50,478 nucleotides of DNA from Amoeboaphelidium occidentale (GCA_023515795.1 JALGPX010000058.1:1-50478), one strand, 5' to 3'; positions 1-12,844 are shown, numbered from the stretch's first letter. The notes: a model not told the origin generated them from the sequence alone. A program made the numbers and translations.

Positions 1-319
1 GGAACGCAAAAGATTACGGAGCAGCTGACCATCTCAGCAAAGAGTTTCATGTTCATGAAAGTAACTCTGAAGCAAATACTTAAATAACACGAATTTCTCT
101 GTAGGCGGTGGATGTCGATTTGACTTTTGCCGAGAGGGGGATTTTAAGTGAAGCATCTGCTGGGTTTAAAACAGATACGGACATTTCTGCAGCTCAGTCG
201 GGCTTCAAAGAGCGCAGTTTAGAAAAGTGGCAGCCTGATGCATCGGATAATTCTTCGTCGAATGCTGCAGCGTTTGACTTGAATGTTACCGGTAAATGGG
301 ATCAGTTTGAAGTGAATGA
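1..319 (+). CDS. Partial second copy of ataxin-2 (contig-end copy)
   Basis: This stretch matches 1092-1410 at a constant offset of 1091 bases with only a few substitutions. It covers the end of one ataxin-2 exon (to 60), a 44-nt intron (61-104, GTAACT...CTGTAG) and the start of the next exon, where the LsmAD region begins. It stops in mid-exon at the N at 320. If it is an overlapping contig end, the matching upstream 770 bp should lie just left of this window. It is therefore most likely an allelic or redundant assembly copy of the gene at 683-2325 and not a second functional gene. Confidence 0.75.
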
Positions 320-320
320 N
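320..320. other. Assembly join (single N)
   Basis: A single N separates a truncated ataxin-2 copy on the left from a contig that begins in a Fanzor-like gene on the right. Both reading frames are cut here, so neither 1-319 nor 321-600 can be read as complete. Confidence 0.9.
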
Positions 321-600
321 TGAGTTTAGAACCAGTAAGCTGTGTTATCACTGCGAAGGGGAGCTTGAACAACAACGTGAATGGCGTTTGAAGTATTGTC
401 CTAATTGCAAGGTTTGGTGGCACAGAGACATTAATGCTTCCTTGAACATCAGAAAACTTTACTTGTATGAAAATCTACACAATGGAGCAAGACCACAGGC
501 ATTTAGCAGATCTATCCGAAAGAATGACCCCGAGGAAACTGCGCAGAAGAATTCGGACTTCATGGGAGGTTTCGCTCCGGTAGATGGGTCTTGCGATTGA
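321..600 (+). CDS. C-terminal part of a Fanzor/TnpB-family RNA-guided nuclease (5' truncated by assembly gap)
   Basis: The open frame runs from the gap to a stop at 598-600 and encodes about 92 residues. It opens with E-F-R-T-S-K followed by a four-cysteine zinc ribbon (C-x2-C, about 17 residues, then C-x2-C) and then R-D-I-N-A-S-L-N-I. This is the C-terminal signature of TnpB/OrfB and eukaryotic Fanzor proteins: target-nucleic-acid zinc ribbon followed by the RuvC-III motif, whose Asp is present. The tail with A-R-P-x-A-F resembles Fanzor tails. Family knowledge: Fanzors are omega-RNA-guided DNA endonucleases carried by eukaryotic transposons or domesticated. The RuvC-I and RuvC-II regions are not visible because the contig begins here; they may lie left of position 1. 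No terminal inverted repeats were seen. The stop is 82 bp upstream of the ataxin-2 ATG. Confidence 0.75.
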
Positions 601-682
601 CCTTTTATGGCAGTCCAGCATCAATCTATTCAACAAAACGATCGGTTTGGAAAAACAGCTGATTTTTTTATAATAATAATAG

Positions 683-2325
683 ATGAGTAGTGGCGCACCA
701 AAATATAGCAACACACCAAACCAGAGATTCTCCAACAGGCGCACCAGTGCAAATAGCAATACAAGCGGAGGCCCAAATAGCTCCAGTGGTCATGGCAACA
801 CTCAACCGAGTCACTACAGAAAGAGCCAACCAGCCAAGTCGAAAACTAAAATCAAAATAGACGACAAAGCAGCAGAGGTTTACTACGAGAGCACTTTATA
901 CCTCCTATCCAGTTTAATAGTAACAACTGTCAGTGGATTATTATTTAATTTCGAAGGGCTTAACTGTGAGAGTCTACGTTGTTCAGGGCGATATTTACGA
1001 AGGAATATTCCATTCCGCTGAGACCAAGAATCAACTGGAAATTACGTTAAGAATGGCCAGGAAAGTTTACGAAGGAAAGAATGAACGTTTGGGAACGCAA
1101 AAGATTACGGAGCAGCTGACCATCTCAGCAAAGAGTTTCATGTTCATGAAAGTAACTCTGAAGCAAAGATTTAAATAACACGAATTTCTCTGTAGGCGGT
1201 GGATGTCGATTTGACTTTTGCCGAGAGGGGTATTTTAAGTGAAGCATCTGCTGGGTTTAAAACAGATACGGACATTTCTGCAGCTCAGTCGGGCTTCAAA
1301 GAGCGCAGTTTAGAAAAGTGGCAGCCTGATGCATCGGATAATTCTTCGTCGAATGCTGCAGCGTTTGACTTGAATGTTACCGGTAAATGGGATCAGTTTG
1401 AAGTGAATGAGAAACTATTCGGAGTGAAGACAGATTACAAGGAAGAATTGTATACTACGAAGTTGGACAAGAACTCTGAAGAGTATCGTAAGAAAGAACA
1501 AGAAGCTGAACGCCTGGCTAAGGAAATCGAAAGACAGCAGTCTAATAATATTCATTTGGCAGAAGAAAGAGGACAAAAGCTTTACGGTGTCAACGAAGAA
1601 GATTTGTACGGCGCAGTTATTCGAGACGACAAACATGAAGCCAAAACTAGCGATACCAATTCACAGAAGAAGAAAAGCTTTGCAGAAATGGCAAAGAACG
1701 ATGGTAGAGCAAGTCCCAGTAAGAAGCAAGAAAAGAAAACGGAGGCTGTAACGTCAACAGGTTCTCCTGCAGATAAGAAGAAGAGCGGCTTCAATCCAAA
1801 TGCTTCAGAATTCAAGTTCAGTGCTTCATCTTCATCCTTTGTGCCACAGACTCAAGCATTTGTTCCTCAGCAGGTGATGCCTTTTGTTCCACCTCAAGCT
1901 GCTGTTCAAATGTATGGTCAACAGCCATTTGTGCATCCAGGAATGAATCAACAGGTGCAAAATGTAACTCAACAAATGAAAAATACCACAATTAAAGAGA
2001 AGAATAGCAATAATTTTTTCAAGAAACTTGTTGCTTCTGATATGAAGTCTATCCTTGATGTCTTCACTTCCAGATTTCAGTATCGACAAAATAACACTTA
2101 TGAAGATTGGAAATGGAAAGGGCAACCGTTCCAACATCAAGATATGTTTCAAATGCAAGATGTTCCTTACATGTACTACCCTATGCAGTACCCACAGTAT
2201 TATCCAGATTATTCACAAGGGCCTCCTCAACCAATGATGATGCCTTACTTTGAGGGTGAGTCTAAACTTCAGTCGCAGCAACTAACATTTCTTTAGGAAT
2301 GCCGTACAATCCAGGATACAAATAA
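683..2325 (+). CDS. Ataxin-2 / Pbp1 homolog (LSm-LsmAD-PAM2)
   Basis: There are four exons: 683-919, 957-1151, 1196-2255 and 2297-2325, with introns of 37, 44 and 41 nt. The N-terminus is Ser/Asn/Gly-rich. The LSm core follows (S-S-L-I joined across intron 1 to G-L-T-V-R-V-Y-V, then the Q-G-D-x-Y-E-G-I-F-H strand). The LsmAD region contains G-x-W-D-Q-F and N-E-K-L-F-G-V-K-T-x-Y. Near 1785-1830 a PAM2 motif (S-G-x-N-P-N-A-S-E-F) should bind poly(A)-binding protein. The tail is rich in Gln, Met, Pro and Tyr. The family regulates poly(A) tails, translation and stress granules in the cytoplasm. The stop codon overlaps an AATAAA, and the convergent TPX2 gene ends 7 bp away. Confidence 0.92.
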
Positions 2326-2332
2326 TAAAGTT

Positions 2333-4394
2333 TTATTGCTTAATTTTCCTCTTTTCGCCAATGTAAGGACTTATTGGTTCTGTGAGCGGTTTATCAGATT
2401 TCTTTGGCTCGAAAGGAACAGAGCGAACAATAGGATTAGCCTTGAACTCTGTTTGCTTTCTTATTCTCTTGAATTCTTCCTCTTCCAGCATCTAGAAATC
2501 AGAAAATCTTAATAGTTATAAGAAACCTTTTTATGCTCTTCTTGAATTCGCTTTGCCTCCTCCATTTCCATTTCTTTCTGTTTCAAGTACTCATCAAACT
2601 TCTTTCTCTCATCTGCCCTAGAATCTGTATTTAAGTTAAAAGGTTTAATTTCAGTAGTTTGTTTCACAGGGGGTTTCTCTGGAATTGCCGGTCTTTCTAG
2701 ACTTGATGGTGCAGGACGAGCTTTAAACTGAGCTTGTCGCATTTTTTCTTCCTCCTGCTGCCTAATCTTGTCTTCCATCACAGCACTGTAGTATTTACCA
2801 CGAAGCTTAGTAGTTAGTGCAGGAGATTGTGGAATAGTTGGTTGTTTCATAGGTACTGAACCTGATCCTGTTTCTTCAACAATTACCAATGGTCTTGCCT
2901 TGAACACTTTTTTAGCTTCCTCCTCTTCTTTCTTCTTGAGTTCCTCCATAAACTTTGCCTTCTTTCTCTCACTTATTTCATCCCCAGGCAATTTGAAATC
3001 TACAGGTTTGATAACTCGATGTTTAATAACTGGTTTGAATGGTTCCTTGACTACCACAGGATTAGCCTTTATGACTTTAGGAACTGTCTCTTCCTTCTTT
3101 TCAACTTGTGGCTTTGGTTTGTGAATTTTAGGTGAATGAGGGATAGTTATGTGACTCTTCTTGATTCTAGGAACACCCAAATCACCAACACTATTCAGAA
3201 CCTTTGGATCTACGGGTTTTGCTTTGAGCACAAATTTCTTCATCTCTTCAACCTGCAGTTCTTCTGTACTTTTCATTGATTTTGGTTGTTTCGCTTTCAA
3301 GATCAATTTTGGTGATTTTGGTACTGTAACAGTCGGCTTGCTTGGACCTTCTTTCTTTTGTGTCTCAGCAGGCTGTTCTTTCACTGTACTCTTAAACCTA
3401 TCTGGGGTCTTTTCAAACTGTTTCAATCGCTCAGACAAGGGAATATAAAGAGATCCTTTTCTTGCAATATCACTTGGAGCTGTTTCAAGCGTCTTCTTTT
3501 TGTAAGCATGAAAGCGAAATGGTTTGACAACAGTGATACCATTCTTCTTTTTCTGAGCGTCTTCCTTCTTTGTATCGCTTAAAAAATCTGCTTCCTTTGA
3601 AACCTTTGGTTGCCGTGTTCTTTGCATAAACTTGAACTCTACCGGAACAGTGAGAGGTTTCACTGATCTTTTTGGTATAAAATTAAGAGCAGTAAAATTC
3701 TTTTCGGCCTTCTTCGGAGTCGGTTCTTGATCTAATAAATTCATTTTTGGCTCTTCAGCTGCAGCTTCAAGTTCTTCTTCAGCAAGAATATCTGCCCAAG
3801 TTGTTGTATTCTTCAAAATCGAACTCTTAACAGGACTGTAAGGCTTTCTGGTTTCCTCTGCTTTAGCTGCAGCCTGAAACCTTTCCAAAACTGTTTCTTC
3901 ATTTTTTAATTCCACAGACTCGAATGCCATGGTCTTGTTTGGCTTCGGTGTTGGAGTGTTCTCATCATAAATCACATTGTCGCCATCATCGTTTCGCTTC
4001 TTATAGACAATAGGCGAAAAGTCACCACTTAGCGGAGATTCTAGCAGAGGGTCAGGTTCTTGTTCCCTTTCAGAAAAAGGAGTATCAGCCTTTCGTTCTA
4101 CAGGTTGCGTAAAAGCGCAAAGTAAACACAATTCCTTCAATAACAGTAAAACTTACCAAACCACTGGTCAGGCTCAGAAGATAATCCCAATTTCTTCATT
4201 TGATCATGCAAATCTGTATACCTTGGTGCATCACACTCATACTCTGGATCATTCATAATCATTGAACTATTTGTTCTGTCGCTGCCCAGGAATGAAGGTT
4301 CTTCTCTTTCGTCATAAGATGCACCCGAAGTACCACCTGCTCCTCCTCCTGCAGAAGAGTACGGAGAGCTCATGGGTGTTGAATAATGTGACAT
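2333..4394 (-). CDS. TPX2: TPX2 spindle assembly factor
   Basis: Exons on the minus strand are 4157-4394, 2527-4097 and 2333-2491; the introns are 59 and 35 nt and the product is about 655 aa. The N-terminus holds Y-E-C-D-A-P (residues 52-57) and W-F-E-R-K-A-D (78-84), the two halves of the Aurora-A-binding motif, the second formed across intron 1. The rest is Lys/Glu-rich with repeated F-K-A-R/K-x-x-P blocks and the TPX2 domain (E-P-F-K-P-V-I-K-H-R-V, then F-K-L-P-G-D-E-I-S-E-R). The last exon begins M-L-E-E-E-E-F and ends with a basic TPX2-type tail. Family role: Ran-regulated activation of Aurora A and microtubule nucleation on the spindle. TPX2 is missing from model yeasts, so its presence points to an early-branching fungus. 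The stop overlaps an AATAAA on its own strand. Confidence 0.9.
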
Positions 4395-4628
4395 TCTTAA
4401 TTCAAAGTCAGTTGAAACAGGGTCACAATTTGTCGCAAAGAAAGTTGAAACAAACCAAAACAACAACAACGGAAGCAACAGCGACAAAGCGCTCTACTCT
4501 GGTAACAACGGAAATGGTTGAAGTGTTTTAGCAAAAAGGCACTTTAAATCTATTTCAGTGCATTTGATCGGGTAACGAGGGTGTTGGTGCTGTCTCTTGC
4601 GTGTTGGTAGGAGAAGTCTAAGAAGCAA
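4395..4628. other. Intergenic region upstream of TPX2
   Basis: No gene is visible here. It serves as the TPX2 5' flank and the 3' flank of the next minus-strand gene. An open frame on the minus strand continues upstream of the chosen TPX2 ATG to 4487 with a hydrophobic, low-quality N-terminus; I regard it as fortuitous. Confidence 0.5.
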
Positions 4629-5275
4629 TTAATGAATATCACGCGGAATGCGATCATTTCTTACGTTTGCTGATGTTCTTATGCGTTTCTTTGATGGTTC
4701 GTCTGTCTTTGGAGGACTGGAATTAGAATCATGTCGCTTCTTGGAAGTTGTCGCAGATTTCTTAGCTACCTCAGTTAGACACAAGCCTTTCAATAACGCA
4801 ACACGGTACCTTTAACTGAAGCAGTCGTGGATGATGTCGAGGGCTTTTTTGTTAATTGGTTGCTTTTGGTTTTCAGACTTTCTACAGGTGCGTCTTCTTG
4901 AGCGTCGTTGAATCTAAACTTAATCAGATTGAACCTTACAAGTTAGTAGCAATTACCCTTCCGTAGGCGCATTCCCCACCAAAATAATTATATCCAAAAT
5001 AAGGCTACCAAATTTAAGTACTTCTTTAACTTAACAGCCAAGAATTTACTCTAATTCGTGTCGCATATCTTCCAATTCCTTATTCACTTCATCCAATTCA
5101 GCCACAAGAACATTTCGTCTCTGTACAGGCGTATTAGCTTCACCGTCAATCAATTATTTACTTTATTTAAATCCCACATTCGTTCCCTCATTTTCATAAA
5201 CTTCTCTTTGAAACTTTGGGCTTCATCAGTAACGATTGCTTCCGGACGAATGACTCCTGCGTCCGTCATCATCAT
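4629..5275 (-). CDS. Small five-exon coiled-coil protein, function unknown
   Basis: I do not recognise this gene. Splicing by eye gives exons 5162-5275, 5050-5120, 4957-5004, 4810-4913 and 4629-4765 (introns 41, 45, 43 and 44 nt), which sum to exactly 158 codons. The start is a run of three ATGs (M-M-M-T-D-A-G-V). Residues about 15-65 are charged and heptad-like (F-K-E-K-F-M-K-M-R-E-R-M, then V-A-E-L-D-E-V-N-K-E-L), suggesting a coiled coil. A short hydrophobic stretch follows (L-I-L-D-I-I-I-L-V). The C-terminal half is Ser/Thr/Lys-rich with a basic K-K-R-I-R cluster, consistent with a nuclear protein. One intron carries a perfect TACTAAC branch site. The splice model is supported by frame consistency but not by homology. 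Confidence 0.6.
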
Positions 5276-5390
5276 GTAATTAAAGAAATCACACATTAAT
5301 CAGTTTTATAGCAATTTTATTATCCTACGCGACCAAAACGTTTGAGGCATAAGAATACTCATAATGCTGCTTCAAAACAGAGTCAGAACT

Positions 5391-5885
5391 TTAACGCCCT
5401 GCAACTCTGTCCATAACAACATCATAAGCGACTTCACTCAGATCGGTTCCTTGTACTTCAGAAGCGATACCAACCAACTTCCTGCGCAAAGCATCCTTAC
5501 TTGCCGCGTACAACATCTTGCTCTTGACCTTTGAAGTATCAGGGGCCCTATAGAATGTTTTAGCTATTCCAATAGAAATATCAAAGACTTACCACACATA
5601 GAAGCAAATCTTGTTCCTAATACCTTCGCCATTTGTGTCGTATTCAAAGTCGTAAACAGCGTAACGGCAGTCGTCCTTTGGCAAATCAGCAATGAACTGA
5701 TCATAGTCGCCTTGCTCAACCAACTTCTCGATTTCGATGGACTTGTTATCGTCTGATAATTTGTAGACAATGTACTTCCACTTCTTTTTCAACTTCAAAT
5801 CTTGGTATACATTTAAGCATTCATCGTTAACTGTGACTCCGGTTGACTTTCAAGTTAATGAGATGATATGGGGCAGATTTACCAT
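5391..5885 (-). CDS. Cofilin / actin-depolymerising factor
   Basis: Exons are 5883-5885 (only the ATG), 5593-5846 and 5391-5547, with introns of 36 and 45 nt, giving 137 aa, the usual ADF/cofilin length. The protein starts [11 protein letters not shown] with the regulatory Ser right after Met. It contains the core strand W-K-Y-I-V-Y-K-L, then [11 protein letters not shown] and K-I-C-F-Y-V-W-A-P-D-T. The long actin-binding helix is present ([20 protein letters not shown]). It severs and depolymerises actin filaments. The intron immediately after the start codon also occurs in fungal cofilin genes. Confidence 0.95.
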
Positions 5886-6077
5886 GTTTGGTTTTCAAGT
5901 TCGTGTTTACCTATAAAGGATTTAAGAAGAAAAATTGTGGGCGCATGAAATCTGGGTTTTTGTGTGGCGGCTTGATTGCGTCTGATTGGTTGTCGGTTTC
6001 CAAGTCAACGGTTAATGGAGAAATATGGCGTAGATTTGCTCTATTATGTTGACCACAGCCACAAAAGCTGTTTAGAA

Positions 6078-7386
<1,309 letters not shown>

Positions 7387-7443
7387 CGTTTCGTGGAAAA
7401 GAATCATTGTTGCAACGTTACTTCACGTTTCAAGATATTTTTT

Positions 7444-9532
7444 CTATTTTGTGGATGAAACACGCTTCTGTGGGCTTTCTAATACACCTTTGCGTTGAAT
7501 ATTTAGCCAAGAGCTTTTGACGCCACCTTGTATGCGCCTCTGTCCCACTAATTGTTGTTGACTTCCCATTTCGAACCACGCAGACATGATTAGCCGCTGT
7601 TCCTTCTTAAGACTCGTAATAGTCTCATTAGCATTTTTCTAAAAAGTTTAAGAGAAGGCGAAACTTCATGCTTACCATGTTGCGTTCTAGTTCTTCTTCT
7701 TTTTGTTTTAGAGTTGTTTGTAGAGAAGATACAGCTTCAGAGAATGTTTCTTTGGGTTTGGAAGATTTCATCTCCTTGAGCTGTTGGTCTTGAGATACAA
7801 TATGATCTTTTGCTTTCTTCAAAGCTTGATGAAGACCGCTTACTTGTTGCATGAGCTCCGAATTCTTCTCCGCCAAGTCTCCCCCACTGGACCCTTTCAC
7901 TTCAAGAACAGCAATAGTCTTCTTTAGATCACTATTCAGGCGTTCCTGTTCAAGTAATTGATCTTTAATCGATAATTGCTGAGATAGCAAACCATTCTTC
8001 TCTTCATATAGTTTGTTTACTTGTGCAGATAGTTTTGATTTCTCTTCTTCAATTCTGACCTTTTCTCCTTTAATAGCGTCAAGTTCCTTCTTAATTTCCG
8101 AAACATCTTCTGAAGAATCTTTTTCAACTGAGAGACTAGTTAACTGTTTCAAGGAAGCAAGTTCGTTCTCGTATCGCTCCAATGATAATTTCAACGAAGC
8201 ATTCTCCTTTTCTACTTTCGATAGCTTCAATTTCATATCAGCTGAAGTTTCCCCTGCACTCAAAGTGTTTGCGAGTGTTCCTCCTCCAGTAGCTATAGAT
8301 GGATTCAACTCCAATTCTCGTATTTTTTCTTCAAGCACAGAAATCTGTTGTTCATCGTAATGCTTGGAGTTTTCAAGCTCTTTTATGACAGAATTCTTCT
8401 CTGATAATTCTGCATTTAGCTTAGCCAACTGAGTATTGAATGAATCCCGTTCCTGCTCCAGCGATCTCATGTGGTCCTTGTAATCATCCACAGCAGGAGT
8501 CAACTGAACAACTTTCTTGTATTCACTTTCAAGAGCCTCATACTTAATTGCCAAAGATTCTTTCTCATCATGAGCAAACTTCAATTGAGTTTTCAATTGT
8601 GTCAATTCTTCTACTTTCTTTTTGAGCTTTTCCGCATTCCCTTCAGATTTAGACAGTTTCTCGTTAATATGCCGTAATTCATCCAACTCATCCTGAAGTT
8701 CCTTTGCTTCGTCAGCCTTCTTTTGCAGTTCTTCGACTTTCCTGGACAGATCACTTATTTGTTGACTTCTGCTTTCTGAGATTTGTTCAACTTCAAGCCG
8801 TCTGTTCTCACTTTTTGAAAGTTGATCTTTAATCATCGTTAATTCAGACTTCAGCACAACTTCAGCAGTAGAGGCTTCCTTTTGTGCAGCAGATTTCTGT
8901 TGCAATTCTTCCAATAATGTCTTTAGGCTATTCTTTTCTTCGTAAACAATCTCAAACTCCTTCTTTAACGTGGAATACTGCTGCATAATTTTCTTTGCGT
9001 TATCTTCCATATCTTTCTTCTGTCTCTTTAATTCTTCTACTTCTGCTTTTAGCTCATTAGATTTTGCTCCGGAACCATCTTGCGACACCTCAAAATCATC
9101 ACCATCCATCGGACTCAAATAAGCCATAATAGCATTGATACTTCCCATAAGCGCATGCTGATGTTCCTCTGATAAACCAGTCAACTTTGGTACGTACTTT
9201 TCATTGTCTTCACAAGTTGCAGCGAGAGCCACGATAATGCGACAGAACTTTAGCAATTCATCCTCAGATCCTTCGATTAATGCCATATAATCAATTTCCT
9301 TTGGAAACACAAATCTCTGGTGCATTATGGAGCGGTAATAATTCTGAATTGACTTGAACATTGCTCGTATTTTAATTAAAGAGTTTTCTTCCTTCAGCTC
9401 CTGGAAGAACATTGGGTCAACATCCTTCAGAATCGCCTCGAATGCGTTAAGATCTTTCAAAGCTGAGAAGTTCTGAGGCTGTTTTATGCTTTCGAAAGTT
9501 TTAAGCCAGGCTAGAATCGCAGCCTTTTCCAT
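7444..9532 (-). CDS. Hook-family dynein adaptor
   Basis: Exons are 7676-9532 and 7444-7638 (37-nt intron), giving about 683 aa. The N-terminal 140 residues form the HOOK domain (A-I-L-A-W-L-K-T-F, then the D-P-M-F-F and Y-Y-x-x-x-x region). A continuous coiled coil follows, from about 160 to 600. The spliced second exon contains E-Q-R-L-I-M-S-A-W-F-E-M-G, the conserved C-terminal Hook segment, which confirms the intron. Hook proteins link dynein/dynactin to cargo, for example early endosomes in fungi. The start codon lies only 24 bp downstream of the stop codon of the GH72 gene on the same strand, so its promoter must lie within that gene's 3' end, or the two are co-transcribed. Confidence 0.93.
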
Positions 9533-9556
9533 TTCGAAGTTATCGAAATATTTTTA

Positions 9557-11080
9557 TTAGAAAACGAGAGCTGTTTCAAGATACAGGAAAGGTATGAATG
9601 CCACTATCCAACTATTTAACGTGTTGCTAGTAGTGCCAGCAGAGTTGTAATCGACACGATACTTTGATGCGCATGACTGTGCTGTAGTGCTTGGTTTCTT
9701 TTCTGTTCCAACTCCATCAAATATGCACTGACTTTCCTTTTGATATCTCTTGTTGAGTAGAATCGATAGCTTCTGTTCAGGAGAGCAAAAGCCATGAGTT
9801 GAATAAGTCCCTTTTGTAGCATTACCAAAACTTGTATCATCACAGAAGTTATTCGTGCCCTTATCATTGTAAATGCTGCAAAGTTTCTCAATGATTTTCC
9901 CAACATCAGCAGAACTGTCTCCCGAATAATGACATGATAAAGACTTGATAATGCATTCACAGTAATCTTTTGATGGAGTGGGTGGCAGTTTAGAAGAAGC
10001 GATCCAAGTTCCCTCGACCTCTGGACATTTAGGACGTTTCAAGTCTGTCTTTACGGAAACATCGTTTTTGACAGAAACAGTGCCCAAAGCCTTCTTCAAG
10101 TTCTGATAATCCTGCAGTTTGCGTCTGTTGCCACTACTGTCAATTTGCACGAGACCATAACGATTTTGCTCTTCCGAGTACTCGTAAACAATCCCACCGC
10201 TAAACACTTCCATCATTGGCGTAGAATACAACGCTTTGACTTCATTAAACATCCTAGGACGAACCAGATTACAGCCATACTCGCCTAGAATTACAGGAAC
10301 ACCCAAATTCGAGAATTCTTCAACCATCTCTCTCCAACCACTTGTTTCATAAGTTGCTTCGCCACCACACCAACTGTAAACATTTAATGCGTAAAAATCA
10401 ACGCCATCACTGCCGTCACTGTCACTTTCACAAGCATAATATGCAGCTTCTTGCTTACGAATCTCCAAAACATCAGCAGCAGCATAACCAACAGGAACAA
10501 CTCTTTTCTTCTTTTGTCTCATGTAATTCTTTACATCTCTCAGCATGGCTTTGATATAAGCAGATGCTTCAGTTGTATGATCAGGCGCATTTGCAACTTC
10601 ATTGCCAATAATGAAACCAATTACATTGTCATATTCAATGAATGCATCAATCTTGCTTTTTAGGAATTCAAAGTGTTCAACTGTATACGACGGATTATTC
10701 CTGTCAATATGAACATGCTTTGACTGTAGATCAAGCAGAAGATAAATGCGATTCTCGTTTAGAGTACCCATAAACCTGTCGTGCTTCAACACAGGATCTG
10801 TTTCATATACGCGAATAACATTAACACCCAAATCACGAAATTGTTCAATATCATGCTCCCAGAATGAATAATGATCATTCGAAATAACATCTTCATAACT
10901 TCCTTCAACAGTTGGCTGATATGTAACGCCCTGAAACAAGAAAACATGTCCATCTTTGCTAGACACGAACCTATTCCCTTTGATCTCCATTCTCGGTAGC
11001 GACTCAGTCCTGGACATTGAAAGCACAATTGAAAACATGAAAGAGAAGCGAGTTATTTTGATAGCAGTAAACATCTTCAT
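9557..11080 (-). CDS. GH72 beta-1,3-glucanosyltransferase (Gas/Gel/Phr family) with X8 module
   Basis: A single exon encodes 507 aa from the ATG at 11078-11080. A signal peptide is visible (hydrophobic F-S-F-M-F-S-I-V-L-S). The GH72 domain has the acid/base Glu in I-I-G-N-E-V-A-N (about 161) and the nucleophile Glu in L-G-E-Y-G-C-N (about 267). The C-terminal half is a Cys-rich X8/CBM43 module (C-x-C, then further spaced Cys). The extreme C-terminus is hydrophobic after a small-residue stretch (N-S-A-G-T-T-S-N-T), consistent with a GPI anchor. The enzyme splits and re-ligates beta-1,3-glucan chains in the fungal wall, so the organism builds or remodels a glucan wall. Cytosine-rich Cys codons and the absence of introns are the only local peculiarities. 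Confidence 0.95.
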   Translation of the reverse strand: MKMFTAIKITRFSFMFSIVLSMSRTESLPRMEIKGNRFVSSKDGHVFLFQGVTYQPTVEGSYEDVISNDHYSFWEHDIEQFRDLGVNVIRVYETDPVLKHDRFMGTLNENRIYLLLDLQSKHVHIDRNNPSYTVEHFEFLKSKIDAFIEYDNVIGFIIGNEVANAPDHTTEASAYIKAMLRDVKNYMRQKKKRVVPVGYAAADVLEIRKQEAAYYACESDSDGSDGVDFYALNVYSWCGGEATYETSGWREMVEEFSNLGVPVILGEYGCNLVRPRMFNEVKALYSTPMMEVFSGGIVYEYSEEQNRYGLVQIDSSGNRRKLQDYQNLKKALGTVSVKNDVSVKTDLKRPKCPEVEGTWIASSKLPPTPSKDYCECIIKSLSCHYSGDSSADVGKIIEKLCSIYNDKGTNNFCDDTSFGNATKGTYSTHGFCSPEQKLSILLNKRYQKESQCIFDGVGTEKKPSTTAQSCASKYRVDYNSAGTTSNTLNSWIVAFIPFLYLETALVF

Positions 11081-11324
11081 TGCAGTTGTCACAGTAAGAA
11101 AATCATGAAGACTGAACTAGCTTTTATACTCTGCGACCTGTGATCAAGCAATAATACAAGTCACATGTCGCAGTTTCAGCAGCTGACGTGTTTAGCTGGA
11201 CTTAGATGGGTTCATGGTAACATTCGGGGACCTCTACAACGGAGTCCCACTTTGAATTCTCTCAGAAACATCTTTAGCCCCTTCTTTTCCAGAATCAGAA
11301 TCAAAACTGACTAGAATCGAACAA

Positions 11325-12844
<1,520 letters not shown>

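Noticed and set aside
1-1410. Segmental duplication of ataxin-2 flanking the Fanzor-like gene (mobile-element mediated)
   Set aside because: The constant 1091-base offset and the N at the end of the left copy fit overlapping contigs better than a transposition event.
4395-4487. N-terminal hydrophobic extension of TPX2
   Set aside because: The extension (L-L-L-P-L-L-L-F-W) would put a signal peptide on a nuclear/spindle protein; the ATG at 4394 fits the family.
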